Source: Chitinilyticum litopenaei DSM 21440 (lineage in GTDB: Bacteria > Pseudomonadota > Gammaproteobacteria > Burkholderiales > Chitinibacteraceae). From it: a stretch of DNA of 64,000 nt. A program made the translations under genes and the position numbers. The notes under the pieces were generated by a model that was given only the letters and a program-made list of their open reading frames with translations, made no database searches and was not told the origin of the DNA. Within the stretch, counting starts at the first letter, position 1; the number at the start of each line of letters is the position of its first letter. Below are positions 8,357 through 17,294 of this stretch, one piece after another. The stretch spans positions 52,851 through 116,850 of the forward strand of contig NZ_KE386629.1 in assembly GCF_000428145.1 (NCBI RefSeq). The letters are read 5' to 3'.

Positions 8357-9124
8357 TCAGCCCAGGCAGCTGCGCAGTTGCGCGTCCCAGTTGACCGTCT
8401 GCCAGTCATTGCTCATCACGAAGCTGCGGTAGCTGTCGCCACGGAAGCGGCGGTCGATTTCCACCAGCACATGCACGCCTTCCGGGCGCGGGATGCAGGT
8501 GATTTCCACTTCCTGCACGCTGGAGAAACCGCCCTGCACGGGGCGGAATTCGAATTCCTGATAGCAGCCCAGCGTGCTGGTGACATGGCCGATGCGCGCG
8601 GTGCCGGCTTCGACATCGGTACTGGCGTGCGCATAACCGAGGCGGGCCATGGCGGCGATCAGCGCCTGCATCTGCGGCAGCGGCTGTACGTCCAGCCAGT
8701 CGCGGTCGCTGGCGTCCACGGCGCTGGCGATGGCCAGATCGGTGTGAATCCAGACGGCGGCGCGCACCTGCGGCGCCCAGGGGCTGCCGGGGCTGGCCAG
8801 CGCCTGCGGGTTGTTGACCGGGGTTTCCAGCGGCAGCGGCAGGGCGAAGGGCAGGCGGATTTCCTGGCCGGCGGCGATGCGGGTACTGCCGGCGGCGCGA
8901 AAGCTCGCCAGCGGCCGCGCGACGCGCGCTTCGTGGTCGCCGCTTTCGGCTTCCACTTCAGCCATCAGTACCAGGTCAACGTGCTCGATGGTCTGTTCGA
9001 CACTGCCGCCCTTGATCTGCACATGACCGCGCAGCGTGTCGCCGGGGCGCAGGCTGGGGTTTTCGAGGACGGTATCGACTTCGGCGCCGCCAACACCCAT
9101 GGCGGCAAACAGTTTCTTGAACAT
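8357..9124 (-). CDS. Spo0M-like (SpoOM) family protein
   Basis: This 255-residue protein begins MFKKLFAAMGVGGAEVDTVL and continues with LRPGDTLRGHVQIKGG, the hallmark of the SpoOM family. That family has an arrestin-like fold and was first described as a sporulation-control protein in Bacillus, but it is widespread in non-sporulating bacteria, where its role is unclear. No signal peptide or membrane segment is seen. The ATG at 9124 has an adequate GGAG-type site just upstream (GAGAAATG). It is separate from its neighbours, so context adds little. Confidence 0.75.
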   Translation of the reverse strand: MFKKLFAAMGVGGAEVDTVLENPSLRPGDTLRGHVQIKGGSVEQTIEHVDLVLMAEVEAESGDHEARVARPLASFRAAGSTRIAAGQEIRLPFALPLPLETPVNNPQALASPGSPWAPQVRAAVWIHTDLAIASAVDASDRDWLDVQPLPQMQALIAAMARLGYAHASTDVEAGTARIGHVTSTLGCYQEFEFRPVQGGFSSVQEVEITCIPRPEGVHVLVEIDRRFRGDSYRSFVMSNDWQTVNWDAQLRSCLG

Positions 9125-9279
9125 CTCATTTCTCCAGTGTGAGGCGAGTAATGCGGGGTATATGGGGCGTGCCTTTATGATTTAAAGGCCTGCAGGCAAT
9201 AGGTATGGCTGTATCAGCTGATCGCGCAGCCGCAGCGCCGCATTCGACGAATGCGCCCGGCAGAGGTTCCCGGTGCGTC

Positions 9280-10311
9280 TCAGTCTGTCGCGCCGGCGCG
9301 CCAGGCCAGCAGGCGCAGGTAGGCAAATCCGGCCAGGCCGGCCACGACGGCGCCCAGCAGCGTTTCCAGCGCGCGGTACTCGATGGTGACGAGCGCCTCA
9401 TGACCATGCAGGCCCAGGAGGCCGAACAGCATCATGATCAGGAAGGTGGCGTTGGCCGCCAGCCAGGCCATGCCGCTGGCAAACGCGAGCGGCAAGAGGC
9501 AGATCGCCAGCGCCGAAAGCGCGGCATACACCAGCACATCATGGCTGAGCAGGAATACGGCCAGTGCGAGCAGCGAGGCGAACAGCACGCCGCAGACGCG
9601 CTGCCACACCAGCAGCAGCGTGCGTTCGTGATCGGGGCGCAGCACCATCAGCGTGGTCATCGCGGGAATCGCCGGGTGCAACAGCTGCAGCCGGCTGGTA
9701 ATGACGAGGCTCAGCAGCACCGCCAGCATCATCACCACGCCGAACAGCCAGCCGACAAACTGGCCCGAGCGGCCACGCTGCCAGTCGGCGCGCCAGAACG
9801 GCGCGGCCGGAATCGGTGTGGGGTTGTGTGCGCGTGGCGCAAACAGCGTGCTCAGCGCAATCGTCCACAAGGCGCCGCCGAGCAGCCAGGGCAGCAGCGC
9901 CACCGGCAACAGGATGGGCACCTTGCAAAACAGATAGCCCAGGCCGATGTTGCGCAGGTGCATTTCCAGCGCCAGCCCGGCATTGAAGGCCGCACCCAGC
10001 ATCACGAAGCCGGCCACGCCCAGCCACCAGGCCGGCGCGCTGGCGCTGCTGACCAGATAGCCGGCCGCGCCACCGGCCAGCAGGCAGGCCAAGCCGACCA
10101 GCATGTTTTCCATGCGCTCGCGGCGGCGCTCGCCCATGTCCAGCAGCAGCATGTAGAACACGCCCAGCCCGAACAGCGCCATCGCCGGCCAGCGGCCGCT
10201 GCTGCCCAGCACCAGCAGCGGCAGCATATAGGCCAGCACGATCAGCAGCACGCGCTGGCGCTGCCAGGGACGGCCATCGGGACGAAGGGCGGCAAGCAGC
10301 GGTGGGGGCAT
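9280..10311 (-). CDS. FUSC-like inner-membrane protein
   Basis: The 343-residue protein is strongly hydrophobic, with about ten predicted membrane segments in two clusters around a soluble middle (residues about 160-190). The layout and the motif region ending RPDHERTLLLVWQRVCGVL resemble the FUSC/YccS-like family, which includes aromatic-acid exporter components and fusaric-acid resistance proteins. It is about half the length of full FUSC proteins and lacks their cytosolic domain, so DUF2955-like short relatives fit better. No membrane-fusion or outer-membrane partner lies nearby. Substrate is unknown. Confidence 0.6.
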   Translation of the reverse strand: MPPPLLAALRPDGRPWQRQRVLLIVLAYMLPLLVLGSSGRWPAMALFGLGVFYMLLLDMGERRRERMENMLVGLACLLAGGAAGYLVSSASAPAWWLGVAGFVMLGAAFNAGLALEMHLRNIGLGYLFCKVPILLPVALLPWLLGGALWTIALSTLFAPRAHNPTPIPAAPFWRADWQRGRSGQFVGWLFGVVMMLAVLLSLVITSRLQLLHPAIPAMTTLMVLRPDHERTLLLVWQRVCGVLFASLLALAVFLLSHDVLVYAALSALAICLLPLAFASGMAWLAANATFLIMMLFGLLGLHGHEALVTIEYRALETLLGAVVAGLAGFAYLRLLAWRAGATD

Positions 10312-10532
10312 GGGTGATCAGGGCATTGGGCGGGAGTGTCCTTGAGTGTAGCGGCTTGGCGCACGATTCTCTGTGGACAATTTCCCGGAGGGCTGCAAGC
10401 ACGGCGCGAGTACCCCAGCGGCTTGCAGGGCCGCAATCGGCCTGCCAGCCTGCGCCCCTGCAGAGCCACGGCATGACACACGCATTTCTGTGCAGTACGC
10501 CTGGTGCCCGGGGCTTGGCGCAGGCGTGAAGA

Positions 10533-10548
10533 AGCCCGTCAACGGGCT
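10533..10548 (-). terminator. probable intrinsic terminator after the TorT-like gene
   Basis: AGCCCGT and ACGGGCT form a tight hairpin directly after the stop codon at 10550-10552. Read on the minus strand it is followed by TCTTC, a weak T-rich tail. Confidence 0.5.
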
Positions 10549-10549
10549 C

Positions 10550-11563
10550 TCAGGGCATGGGCCTGGTTTCAAGGCGTACGCCGTCGGGAGGCAAGAGCCG
10601 GCGCCGGTCGAAGCCTTTCAGGCTGGATGGGGTGAGCAGTTGGGTGACCGGATTGACCTCCTGCGCGAATTCGCGGCCTTCAAGCTGGCGTACCGCGAGG
10701 TCGACGGCAATGCGCGCCTCGATCACCGGGGCGTTGACGGCGACCGCGTCGAGCTGATTCTGCTGCAGTGCGCCGATGACCGCTTCGTTGCCGTAATAGG
10801 CCGCGACCGGCACGCGCAGTGCCGGGTTCGCCCTGAAGAGGCGTGTCGCGGCCTCGGCCGCCGGGGCGTTGAGCAGCAGTACGTCGGGGTGCTGCTTCAG
10901 CAGCCCGCGCAACAGCGTCATCTGCTGGCCCAGTTCCGGGCTGGCATAACCGCCGTGCAGCAGCACGGCCGGCGCGTCCTGCAGCGCTTGCTGCACGCCG
11001 TCTTCAGCGGCATCGACCCAGTCGGCGCCGCGCGGGCCGGGCAGCCAGCCAATTCGCAGCAGCAGGTAGGCGCCAGCCTGCCTTGCCATCTCTTTCGTGC
11101 TGCTGCGGACATGGGCACTGATGCCCGGCCTGTCGATGCCATTGCTGAGATCAATGACCGGTATGCCGAGCCGGTTGGCACTGGCCAGCTCGGCATCCAG
11201 CGCGCTGGCATCGATTGCCGCCAGCAGGATGGCGTCGGCCTTGCTGCGCAGGCAGCCGGCGAACTGCTCGCGCTGCCGGGCCTGATTGCGGTAGTCGCCG
11301 GCCTGGTAGATGCCCAGCTTCACGCCCTGGCGGCGCGCTTCTTCGTCCAGCCCCCAGGCCACGCCCCACCAGAATTTGTCCTTGCCGTGTGGCAGCAGCG
11401 CGCACAGCCGCCAGGGCCGGCTGGCGCCGGGCAGCGGCTCGTAGCGTTGCGGCTTGCCGTCGGCGAGCACGTCGACGGGATACCAGGCCTGCGCCGGTTG
11501 CAGGTGCAGCGCGAGCCAGAGCAGCGTCAGGATGCGGACGAAAATGGGTCTCATGCTCTTCAT
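10550..11563 (-). CDS. TorT-like periplasmic sugar-binding-fold protein
   Basis: This 337-residue protein has a signal peptide (FVRILTLLWLALHLQPAQA) followed by WYPVDV, and a type-1 periplasmic binding fold. The segments WWGVAWGLDEEARRQGVKL and GIYQAGDYRNQARQREQFAGC closely resemble TorT, the periplasmic partner of the TorS sensor kinase in the trimethylamine N-oxide response. No torS, torR or reductase gene is visible here, so either the partner is elsewhere or it binds another ligand. I chose the ATG at 11563 (another lies at 11554); an upstream Arg-rich extension is unlikely. Confidence 0.7.
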   Translation of the reverse strand: MKSMRPIFVRILTLLWLALHLQPAQAWYPVDVLADGKPQRYEPLPGASRPWRLCALLPHGKDKFWWGVAWGLDEEARRQGVKLGIYQAGDYRNQARQREQFAGCLRSKADAILLAAIDASALDAELASANRLGIPVIDLSNGIDRPGISAHVRSSTKEMARQAGAYLLLRIGWLPGPRGADWVDAAEDGVQQALQDAPAVLLHGGYASPELGQQMTLLRGLLKQHPDVLLLNAPAAEAATRLFRANPALRVPVAAYYGNEAVIGALQQNQLDAVAVNAPVIEARIAVDLAVRQLEGREFAQEVNPVTQLLTPSSLKGFDRRRLLPPDGVRLETRPMP

Positions 11564-11658
11564 GCTAGTCCGTCGCCCGCGATCCGCGCGCTGACCGCGC
11601 GGCCGGCGCATCGTCCGGCATGGGAGGATGCAGCTTCTTGCCGCTTTTCGCCGGGTAT

Positions 11659-12180
11659 TCAGTTGTGGCTGATTGTGTGAAAGGGCTGTGTGCTTATGGG
11701 GGGGGTGGGTATCTGCGAGGTGTCTGCCAGCGCCAGCCGGTAAATGCGCGTGGGCTGGCCGCTGAACAGATCATAGCCATCCTCGATGCGCTGCCAGCCG
11801 TAGCGCTCGTAATAGCCGTCGTGGTCGGTATTGATGTAGGCGGCGGCAAAGCCCAGCGCCGCGGCATCCCTTGCGGCGTGCGCGATCAGCCGGCTGCCGA
11901 GTTGCTGCCCGCGCTCGGAAGGGTCGACGAAGATGCCGCAAATCCACGGCGAGAGATCGCCCCGGCTGACGAAATCCGCGCTGATCAGCCCGCAGCAGCC
12001 GACGATGCGCTCGTCTTTCAGCAGCACGTAAAAGCGCGGCAGATGCGGCGCGCTGTCGGACGCGTGGCGCATGGCGTCGTCGAAAAAGGCGAAGTTGTCC
12101 GGCCCGCCCCACTGGCCGTGGTAGTAGCGGATGGCTTCGTCCGGATTGTGGTGCTGCTTGAAATTGATGATGCGGTACAT
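11659..12180 (-). CDS. GNAT-family N-acetyltransferase
   Basis: The 173-residue protein has the GNAT acetyl-CoA fold: YVLLKDERIVGCCGLI (strands 2-4), ICGIFVDPSERGQQLGSRLI (motif A, the acetyl-CoA pyrophosphate loop) and NTDHDGYYERYGWQRI (motif B). The C-terminal tail is extended and polar. The acceptor is unknown. It stands alone between the TorT-like gene and the acetyltransferase fusion; a REP-type palindrome lies just upstream. Confidence 0.8.
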   Translation of the reverse strand: MYRIINFKQHHNPDEAIRYYHGQWGGPDNFAFFDDAMRHASDSAPHLPRFYVLLKDERIVGCCGLISADFVSRGDLSPWICGIFVDPSERGQQLGSRLIAHAARDAAALGFAAAYINTDHDGYYERYGWQRIEDGYDLFSGQPTRIYRLALADTSQIPTPPISTQPFHTISHN

Positions 12181-12214
12181 GACGTTTCTGGCGATTGACC
12201 CGGTCTCGGGTAGA

Positions 12215-12266
12215 GGGAGCGAGCTTGCTTAGCGATCTGCACGGCTTCGCGAGCAAGCTCGCTCCC
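12215..12266. repeat. REP-type palindrome
   Basis: GGGAGCGAGCTTGCT at 12215-12229 is exactly inverted at 12252-12266. The core sequence is shared with the larger REP element at 25435-25491 and is of the kind common in pseudomonads and relatives. Confidence 0.75.
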
Positions 12267-12312
12267 ACGGGGTTCAGATTTCCGCTGGCCGGATCGACAA
12301 GCGGCCAATCGG

Positions 12313-13806
12313 TCAGGCGGTTTGCGGTGCTGCCAGGCGGGCTTCCCAGGCCGCGCGCAGTTCGGCGTAGGGCACGCCGGCTATCAGCAGACCGTCGAGC
12401 CGGCCGCCCTCGATGCGTGCGTCGCGCAGATCACAATCGACGAGCCGGGCGTCGCGCAGCTCGCAATCCGCGATGCTGGCGCTGCCCAGATCAACACGCT
12501 CCAGCCTGACCGGAGCATGATCGTCGTGCCAGCCACGGGCGAGATCGTGCAGGTAGGCGCCGCCCCACGAGGCATGGCAGAGCTCCAGCCCGGCCAGTCG
12601 CGCATCGCCGATGCGCAGGCCCGTGACATTCACATTGTGAAAGTGCGCGTCGATCATGGTCGAATTGGCAAGCCTCAGGCCCGGCAGGGCGCAGTCATAA
12701 AACAGCGCCTCGTTGAGCAGGCTGTCGTGCCAGTAGGGCTGTGCCAGTGCCACGCCGGAATAATGCCCGGGCTGGGGCTGACTTTCGCGGCGTTGCCGGC
12801 GGAAATAGCGGAATGCCGCGTCGCAGCCGGTCTCCTGATAGCCGCAGCGCAGGTAGAAACGCCGATTGTCTTCGCTGCGCAGGCTGGTTCCCAGATTCCA
12901 GCAGTCCACCTCGGGAAACTGCGCATCCAGTGCGGCCAGCGCCTGCTGGCCCAGACCCTGCTTGCCGAGTGCCGGATCAATGAATAACCAGGCGATGTAG
13001 CCCTCGCGACCGTAAGGACCTTCGACACAGACCGCGCCAGCCATCACGCCGCCCGCCTCGATGACCAGATAGTGCGCGCTGCGGATCAGGTAGCGGATCA
13101 GCTCGGGTGAATCATGGCCGCCGGGGCCGGCGGCAGCGCTGGCGTCCGGATTCCAGGGGCCCCAGCGCCGGGCGTGTTCGCGATAGGCTGCGGTCTGGAG
13201 TGCTGCCAGCAGTCCGGCTTCGCTTTCGCGTGCCGGGCGCAAGCGCACCGGAAAGCGGCGCGCCAGTTGCGGGCGCGGCAGCACGAAGAAATCGAATTCA
13301 CCGTCATCGGGCAGGGTCGCAGTGCCGCGCGGCAGGAAACCGGCGCGCGTCACCACGCCGCGTGACGCGGCATGCCAGTCCTTGACGATGGCGACAATGG
13401 CCGGCAGGTCAGGGCATTGGGTATGCAGCTCGGAGCAAGCAGCAATAACGGCCTCGGACATATACCCTTGCCTGCGATGGTCGCGCGACAGCGCGTAGGC
13501 CACTTCGGGGAAGGGCGAGTCCAGCCCTTCCTTCGGCCACAGTCCCACCCAGCCGATCAGCTCACCGGAAGCGGTCAGGCACACCGCGTACAGCCAGGCA
13601 GGCTTCTGCGGATCAAACTGCGGGTAGTTGTCCTGCCACCAGTGCAGATAGTCCTGCAGCTGCGCGGCGCTCATCGCCCAGTCGGGCAGGATGTCGGTGA
13701 TTTCCGGCTGGCGGGTCAGCGCAAACAGCGCGTCGAAGTCAGCGGGGGTAAAGCAGCGCAGCGTCAGCCGCGCGGTGGTAAGCGAAGAGCGCATCGGTAT
13801 TTCCAT
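12313..13806 (-). CDS. GNAT-GNAT-pentapeptide-repeat fusion protein
   Basis: This 497-residue protein seems to carry three modules. Residues 1-175 are a RimJ/RimL-type acetyltransferase (LTTARLTLRCFTPADFDALF, then ALSRDHRRQGYMSEAV). About 180-345 is a second acetyltransferase (VRLRPARESEAGLLAALQ, then LFIDPALGKQGLGQQAL). About 365-480 is a pentapeptide-like region with repeating A/D-L/C-x-x-x steps (LGSASIADCELRDARLVDCD). Known pentapeptide proteins include DNA mimics such as Qnr, but most have unknown roles. It starts at ATG 13806; MRSS at 13794 is an alternative. No neighbour shares an obvious pathway. Confidence 0.75.
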   Translation of the reverse strand: MEIPMRSSLTTARLTLRCFTPADFDALFALTRQPEITDILPDWAMSAAQLQDYLHWWQDNYPQFDPQKPAWLYAVCLTASGELIGWVGLWPKEGLDSPFPEVAYALSRDHRRQGYMSEAVIAACSELHTQCPDLPAIVAIVKDWHAASRGVVTRAGFLPRGTATLPDDGEFDFFVLPRPQLARRFPVRLRPARESEAGLLAALQTAAYREHARRWGPWNPDASAAAGPGGHDSPELIRYLIRSAHYLVIEAGGVMAGAVCVEGPYGREGYIAWLFIDPALGKQGLGQQALAALDAQFPEVDCWNLGTSLRSEDNRRFYLRCGYQETGCDAAFRYFRRQRRESQPQPGHYSGVALAQPYWHDSLLNEALFYDCALPGLRLANSTMIDAHFHNVNVTGLRIGDARLAGLELCHASWGGAYLHDLARGWHDDHAPVRLERVDLGSASIADCELRDARLVDCDLRDARIEGGRLDGLLIAGVPYAELRAAWEARLAAPQTA

Positions 13807-13984
13807 GACAAAAGAGTGAACAGGCCCGTCCGCGCCGCTTGTCGAGCGCAGGGAGAATCGGGCGATGGGCAGCCGGCACCGGCTTGCAGCGGCAAGGCGG
13901 TGATGCAGGCGGCGGAGTGTTCAATCAATTCGGCACGGGATGCTCGCAGGTCGGAGGGGAACACGCCTGCGGTGGATACGACAA

Positions 13985-14024
13985 CACCGCAAGGCTGCCG
14001 GCATGATGCCAGTGCCTTGCGGTG
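13985..14024 (-). terminator. intrinsic terminator after the AGCS symporter
   Basis: CACCGCAAGGC (13985-13995) and GCCTTGCGGTG (14014-14024) are perfect 11-base arms, 32 bases after the symporter stop. The tail on the minus strand is only moderately T-rich (TTGTCG). Confidence 0.6.
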
Positions 14025-14056
14025 CCGGTTTGTCGGAAATTGCGTTTTCTGACCGC

Positions 14057-15523
14057 TTACTTGCGCGGGTCGCCCTCGTCGACCAGATTGTCGGCGCGCT
14101 CGACCCAGTAATCGGCATTCTGGATACCCAGCGGGCGCGGGTCGAATTGCGGTTCGATGCCTTTCGCCTGCTGGGCTTCGTAGTCGTCCAGTGCCTTCAG
14201 TGCCGGCTTTTGCAGCATCAGGATGGCGACGATGTTCAGCCAGGCCATCAGCCCGACGCCGATGTCGCCCAGACCCCAGGCCAGATCCGAGGTGCGCACG
14301 GCGCCATACACGACGGTGGCCAGCAGCATCACCTTCAGCAGGAAGAGCGCCGTGCCGCTGCCGGCGTGCTTTTGCACCAGATAGGTGAGGTTGGTTTCGG
14401 CGATGTAGTAGTAGGCCAGGATGGTGGTGAAGGCGAAGAACAGCAGGGCTATCCCGACAAAAATCGCACCAAAGCCGGGGAAGATGCTCTCGACCGCCGA
14501 CTGCGTGAAGCCGGTGCCGGCCTCGATGCCGGGCAGGCCGCTGAACAGGAAGCCGCCGGCCGGATTGGCGACGTTGTACTTGCCGGTGATCAGGATCATG
14601 AAGGCGGTGGCCGAGCAGACGAACAGCGTATCCACATACACGGCAAAGGCCTGCACGATGCCCTGCTTGGCCGGGTGGCTGACTTCGGCGGCGGCGGCGG
14701 CATGCGGGCCGGTGCCCTGGCCGGCTTCGTTGGAATACACGCCGCGCTTCACGCCCCACTGGATGGCCAGGCCGATCATCGCGCCGAAACCGGCGTCGAA
14801 GCTCAGCGCCGAGCTGACGATCAGGCGCAGCACTTCGGGCAGGTCACGGATGTGCAGCGCGATCACCACGCAGGCCATCAGGATGTAGCCCAGCGCCATG
14901 AAGGGCACGACGATTTCGGCAAAGCGCGCGATGCGCTTCACTCCACCGAAAATGATCAGCCCCAGCGCGATCACGATGCCCAGTGCGCTGGTGGCCGGCG
15001 TGATGCCGAAGGCGTTGTTGAGGCCGCTGGCAATCCCGTTGGCCTGCATGCCGGGCAGCAGCAGACCGCAGCCGAGGATGGTGGCCAGGGCAAATACGAC
15101 AGCGTACCAGCGCATGCCCAAGCCCCGCTCGATGTAGTAGGCCGGGCCGCCACGATACTGGCCGTCGACATTGGTCTTGTAAATCTGCCCAAGGCAGCAT
15201 TCGACATAGGAGGTGCTGGCGCCCAGAAAGGCCACCATCCACATCCAGAACACCGCGCCGGGGCCGCCAAAGGCGATGGCGGTGGCCACGCCGGCGATAT
15301 TGCCGATGCCCACGCGGCCCGACAGCGTCATCGTCAGCGCCTGGAAGGACGACACACCCTCGTCGGAGGCCTTGCCGTCAAACATCAGGCGCACCATCTC
15401 GCGCAGGTGGCGCACCTGCATGAAGCGGGTGCGGATCGTGAAATACACGCCCACGGCCAGACACAGATACACCAGTGCCGGGCTCCAGACGTAGCCATTG
15501 ATCAGGTTGACAAGGTCTTGCAT
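14057..15523 (-). CDS. AGCS-family sodium:amino-acid (alanine/glycine) symporter
   Basis: This is a 488-residue multi-pass carrier. It begins MQDLVNLINGYVWSPALVYL and has the family signature around GRVGIGNIAGVATAIAFGGP, then GPAYYIERGLG, SNEAGQGTGPHAAAAAEVSHP and repeated hydrophobic helices. Family members import alanine or glycine with Na+. The ATG at 15523 follows a strong GGGGGAG ribosome site; the frame is open further upstream but that part overlaps repeat-like DNA and has no such site. It is a single-gene unit with its own hairpin downstream. Confidence 0.9.
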   Translation of the reverse strand: MQDLVNLINGYVWSPALVYLCLAVGVYFTIRTRFMQVRHLREMVRLMFDGKASDEGVSSFQALTMTLSGRVGIGNIAGVATAIAFGGPGAVFWMWMVAFLGASTSYVECCLGQIYKTNVDGQYRGGPAYYIERGLGMRWYAVVFALATILGCGLLLPGMQANGIASGLNNAFGITPATSALGIVIALGLIIFGGVKRIARFAEIVVPFMALGYILMACVVIALHIRDLPEVLRLIVSSALSFDAGFGAMIGLAIQWGVKRGVYSNEAGQGTGPHAAAAAEVSHPAKQGIVQAFAVYVDTLFVCSATAFMILITGKYNVANPAGGFLFSGLPGIEAGTGFTQSAVESIFPGFGAIFVGIALLFFAFTTILAYYYIAETNLTYLVQKHAGSGTALFLLKVMLLATVVYGAVRTSDLAWGLGDIGVGLMAWLNIVAILMLQKPALKALDDYEAQQAKGIEPQFDPRPLGIQNADYWVERADNLVDEGDPRK

Positions 15524-15629
15524 GGGCGACTCCCCCGGAATTGTTATGGTCTTCCTGGGGGCATTCTGTGCTGGTGTCGTGCAACTTCCTATCAGGGATG
15601 TCGGCAAGGTGGCGACATCGCCGGACCGG

Positions 15630-15794
15630 ATTGGCAAGACTGCCCAGCAGAACCCGAATTAAGCACAGAGGCACAGAGATCACAGAGCAAAGCGGGAGCA
15701 AACCATCGGCATTGCTCAGGATTTTGCTTCCTCTGTGCCCTCTGTGTCTCTGTGGTTCAATAGGTTTTCTGGTTTGCCGGGCTGGGTTGCCAAG
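15630..15794. repeat. two-part palindromic repeat, copy 1
   Basis: The inner arms are CACAGAGGCACAGAGATCAC (near 15665) and a matching CTCTGTG-rich arm (15730-15758). The outer arms run from about 15630 (TTGGCAAGACTGCCCAGCAG) to about 15794, imperfectly inverted. The same two-part structure recurs at 21896-22070. It separates the symporter and antiporter genes. Confidence 0.65.
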
Positions 15795-15812
15795 CAGGTC
15801 GCCGGATGCAAA

Positions 15813-15835
15813 AACGCCGGGCTGAGCCCGGCGTT
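15813..15835 (-). terminator. strong intrinsic terminator of the Na+/H+ antiporter gene
   Basis: AACGCCGGGC (15813-15822) and GCCCGGCGTT (15826-15835) form a GC-rich hairpin with a 3-base loop. On the minus strand it is followed by TTTTTGC, about 45 bases after the antiporter stop codon. Confidence 0.8.
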
Positions 15836-15880
15836 GGGTGGCGGCATCCGGCCTCGCCGGAGGTCTGAGGTCTCGCCCGC

Positions 15881-17140
15881 TCAGAGCAGGCGGAAGGCGG
15901 CGGCGGCAACCAGTGTGGGCAGCAGGGCAGCCAGCGCCAGATAGCCGGCGTTGACCGCGCCATTGGCGAAATGCCCGCGCAGGATGGTGAGACCCGCCGG
16001 GTTGGGCGCGTTGGCAATCACCGTCAGGCCGCCGCCGGTAACCGCACCGGCGACCAGCGCGTACTGGAATTCGGGGCTCAGCCCCTCCACCAGCGAGCCC
16101 AGATAGGTCAGCGCGGCATTGTCGGTAAAGGCGGTCAGCGCGGTCGCGCCAAAGAACACCGCATCACTGCTCATGCCCATCAGCACCGGCTGCAGCCACC
16201 ATTGCTGCAGACCGCCCAGCACGACGAGGCCAGCCAGGAAGAAGGCCACCAGCAGGCCCTCGCGCAGGATCAGCCGGTCCTGATGGCGGGAATAGGCGTG
16301 GGTGAGGCCCAGGAAGAACAGGAAGAGCCCCATGAACAGCGGCGGATAGTGGGCAAACACGACGACGCCGGCCAGGAAGGCAAAGTGGGCGATGGTCAGC
16401 GCCAGCGGCACCGGTGCGGCGGCGGCGCTGTCATCGGGTGGCGCCAGTTTTGCCAGCTCGTGCCGGAACAGCATGGTCAGCGCCACGGCGTTCACGACCA
16501 CGGCAATGGCGGCCTTCCAGCCGAAATTCTGCAGCATGAAGCTGATGTCCCAGCCCCATTTGCCGGCAACCATCAGCACCGGTGGCGCGGCAAAGGGAGT
16601 CAGCGTGCCGCCGATGGAAATGTTGACGAACAGTACGCCGAGGATGGCGTACTTGAAGCGGTTGGAGATGCCCTGCGAGAAGAAGCGCTCGGCCAGGATC
16701 AGCGCGGCCAGCGTCATTGCCGCCGGCTCGGTGATGAAGGAACCCAGCAGCGGCACGGCAATCATCACGACCAGGAAATAGGCCATGCTGCCCGGCAGCG
16801 GAATCAGCTTCGCCAGCACGCGGATGCCGGCCGCCGACGCCTGCAGGATGGGGCGGGTGGCGGCAATCACCATGATGGCGAAGACGAACAGCGGTTCGGT
16901 GAAGTTGCGCGAATTGATGTATTCCTTGGCGGGCGCCGGGCCTTCGATGGCGAAAAACAGCACCATCAGCACCATGGCCCAGAAGCCGAAAACGACTTCG
17001 ACCTCGGCAAGCAGGTGCCAGATGCCGGCATGCCGCGACTCGCCGTGCGCGAGGTTTTCGAAAAACTTGGTTGAAAAGGTGTGCAGGATCGCAATGGCGA
17101 ACAAGGCCGCCGCGATCATCTGGATGGTTGTGGCTTGCAC
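15881..17140 (-). CDS. putative Na+/H+ antiporter
   Basis: The 419-residue protein has about eleven to twelve hydrophobic segments and resembles the putative Na+/H+ antiporter family sometimes listed as Na_H_antiport_2. Recognisable stretches are FVNISIGGTLTPFAAPPVLM, a discontinuous-helix-like GSFITEPAAMTLAALILAER and TALTAFTDNAALTYLGSLVE, which hold conserved polar residues within membrane segments. It would exchange cytosolic Na+ or another cation for H+. The frame stays open upstream, but the GTG at 17140 directly follows GGAGGAAGAAC, a near-perfect ribosome site, and gives the family-typical N-terminus. Confidence 0.8.
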   Translation of the reverse strand: MQATTIQMIAAALFAIAILHTFSTKFFENLAHGESRHAGIWHLLAEVEVVFGFWAMVLMVLFFAIEGPAPAKEYINSRNFTEPLFVFAIMVIAATRPILQASAAGIRVLAKLIPLPGSMAYFLVVMIAVPLLGSFITEPAAMTLAALILAERFFSQGISNRFKYAILGVLFVNISIGGTLTPFAAPPVLMVAGKWGWDISFMLQNFGWKAAIAVVVNAVALTMLFRHELAKLAPPDDSAAAAPVPLALTIAHFAFLAGVVVFAHYPPLFMGLFLFFLGLTHAYSRHQDRLILREGLLVAFFLAGLVVLGGLQQWWLQPVLMGMSSDAVFFGATALTAFTDNAALTYLGSLVEGLSPEFQYALVAGAVTGGGLTVIANAPNPAGLTILRGHFANGAVNAGYLALAALLPTLVAAAAFRLL

Positions 17141-17294
17141 CGTTCTTCCTCCGGTTTTGTGATGCGTGAATGCGTATGCCGACCGACCGCAACGCCCGCG
17201 CGGGTGATGCCCGCCGGTCAGGTTTTGAATTGTGCTTTCTGAGCGACCCCCTGATAGCCCGGGGGTTCCATATCGCCGCGCATTTCGGGGGCAA

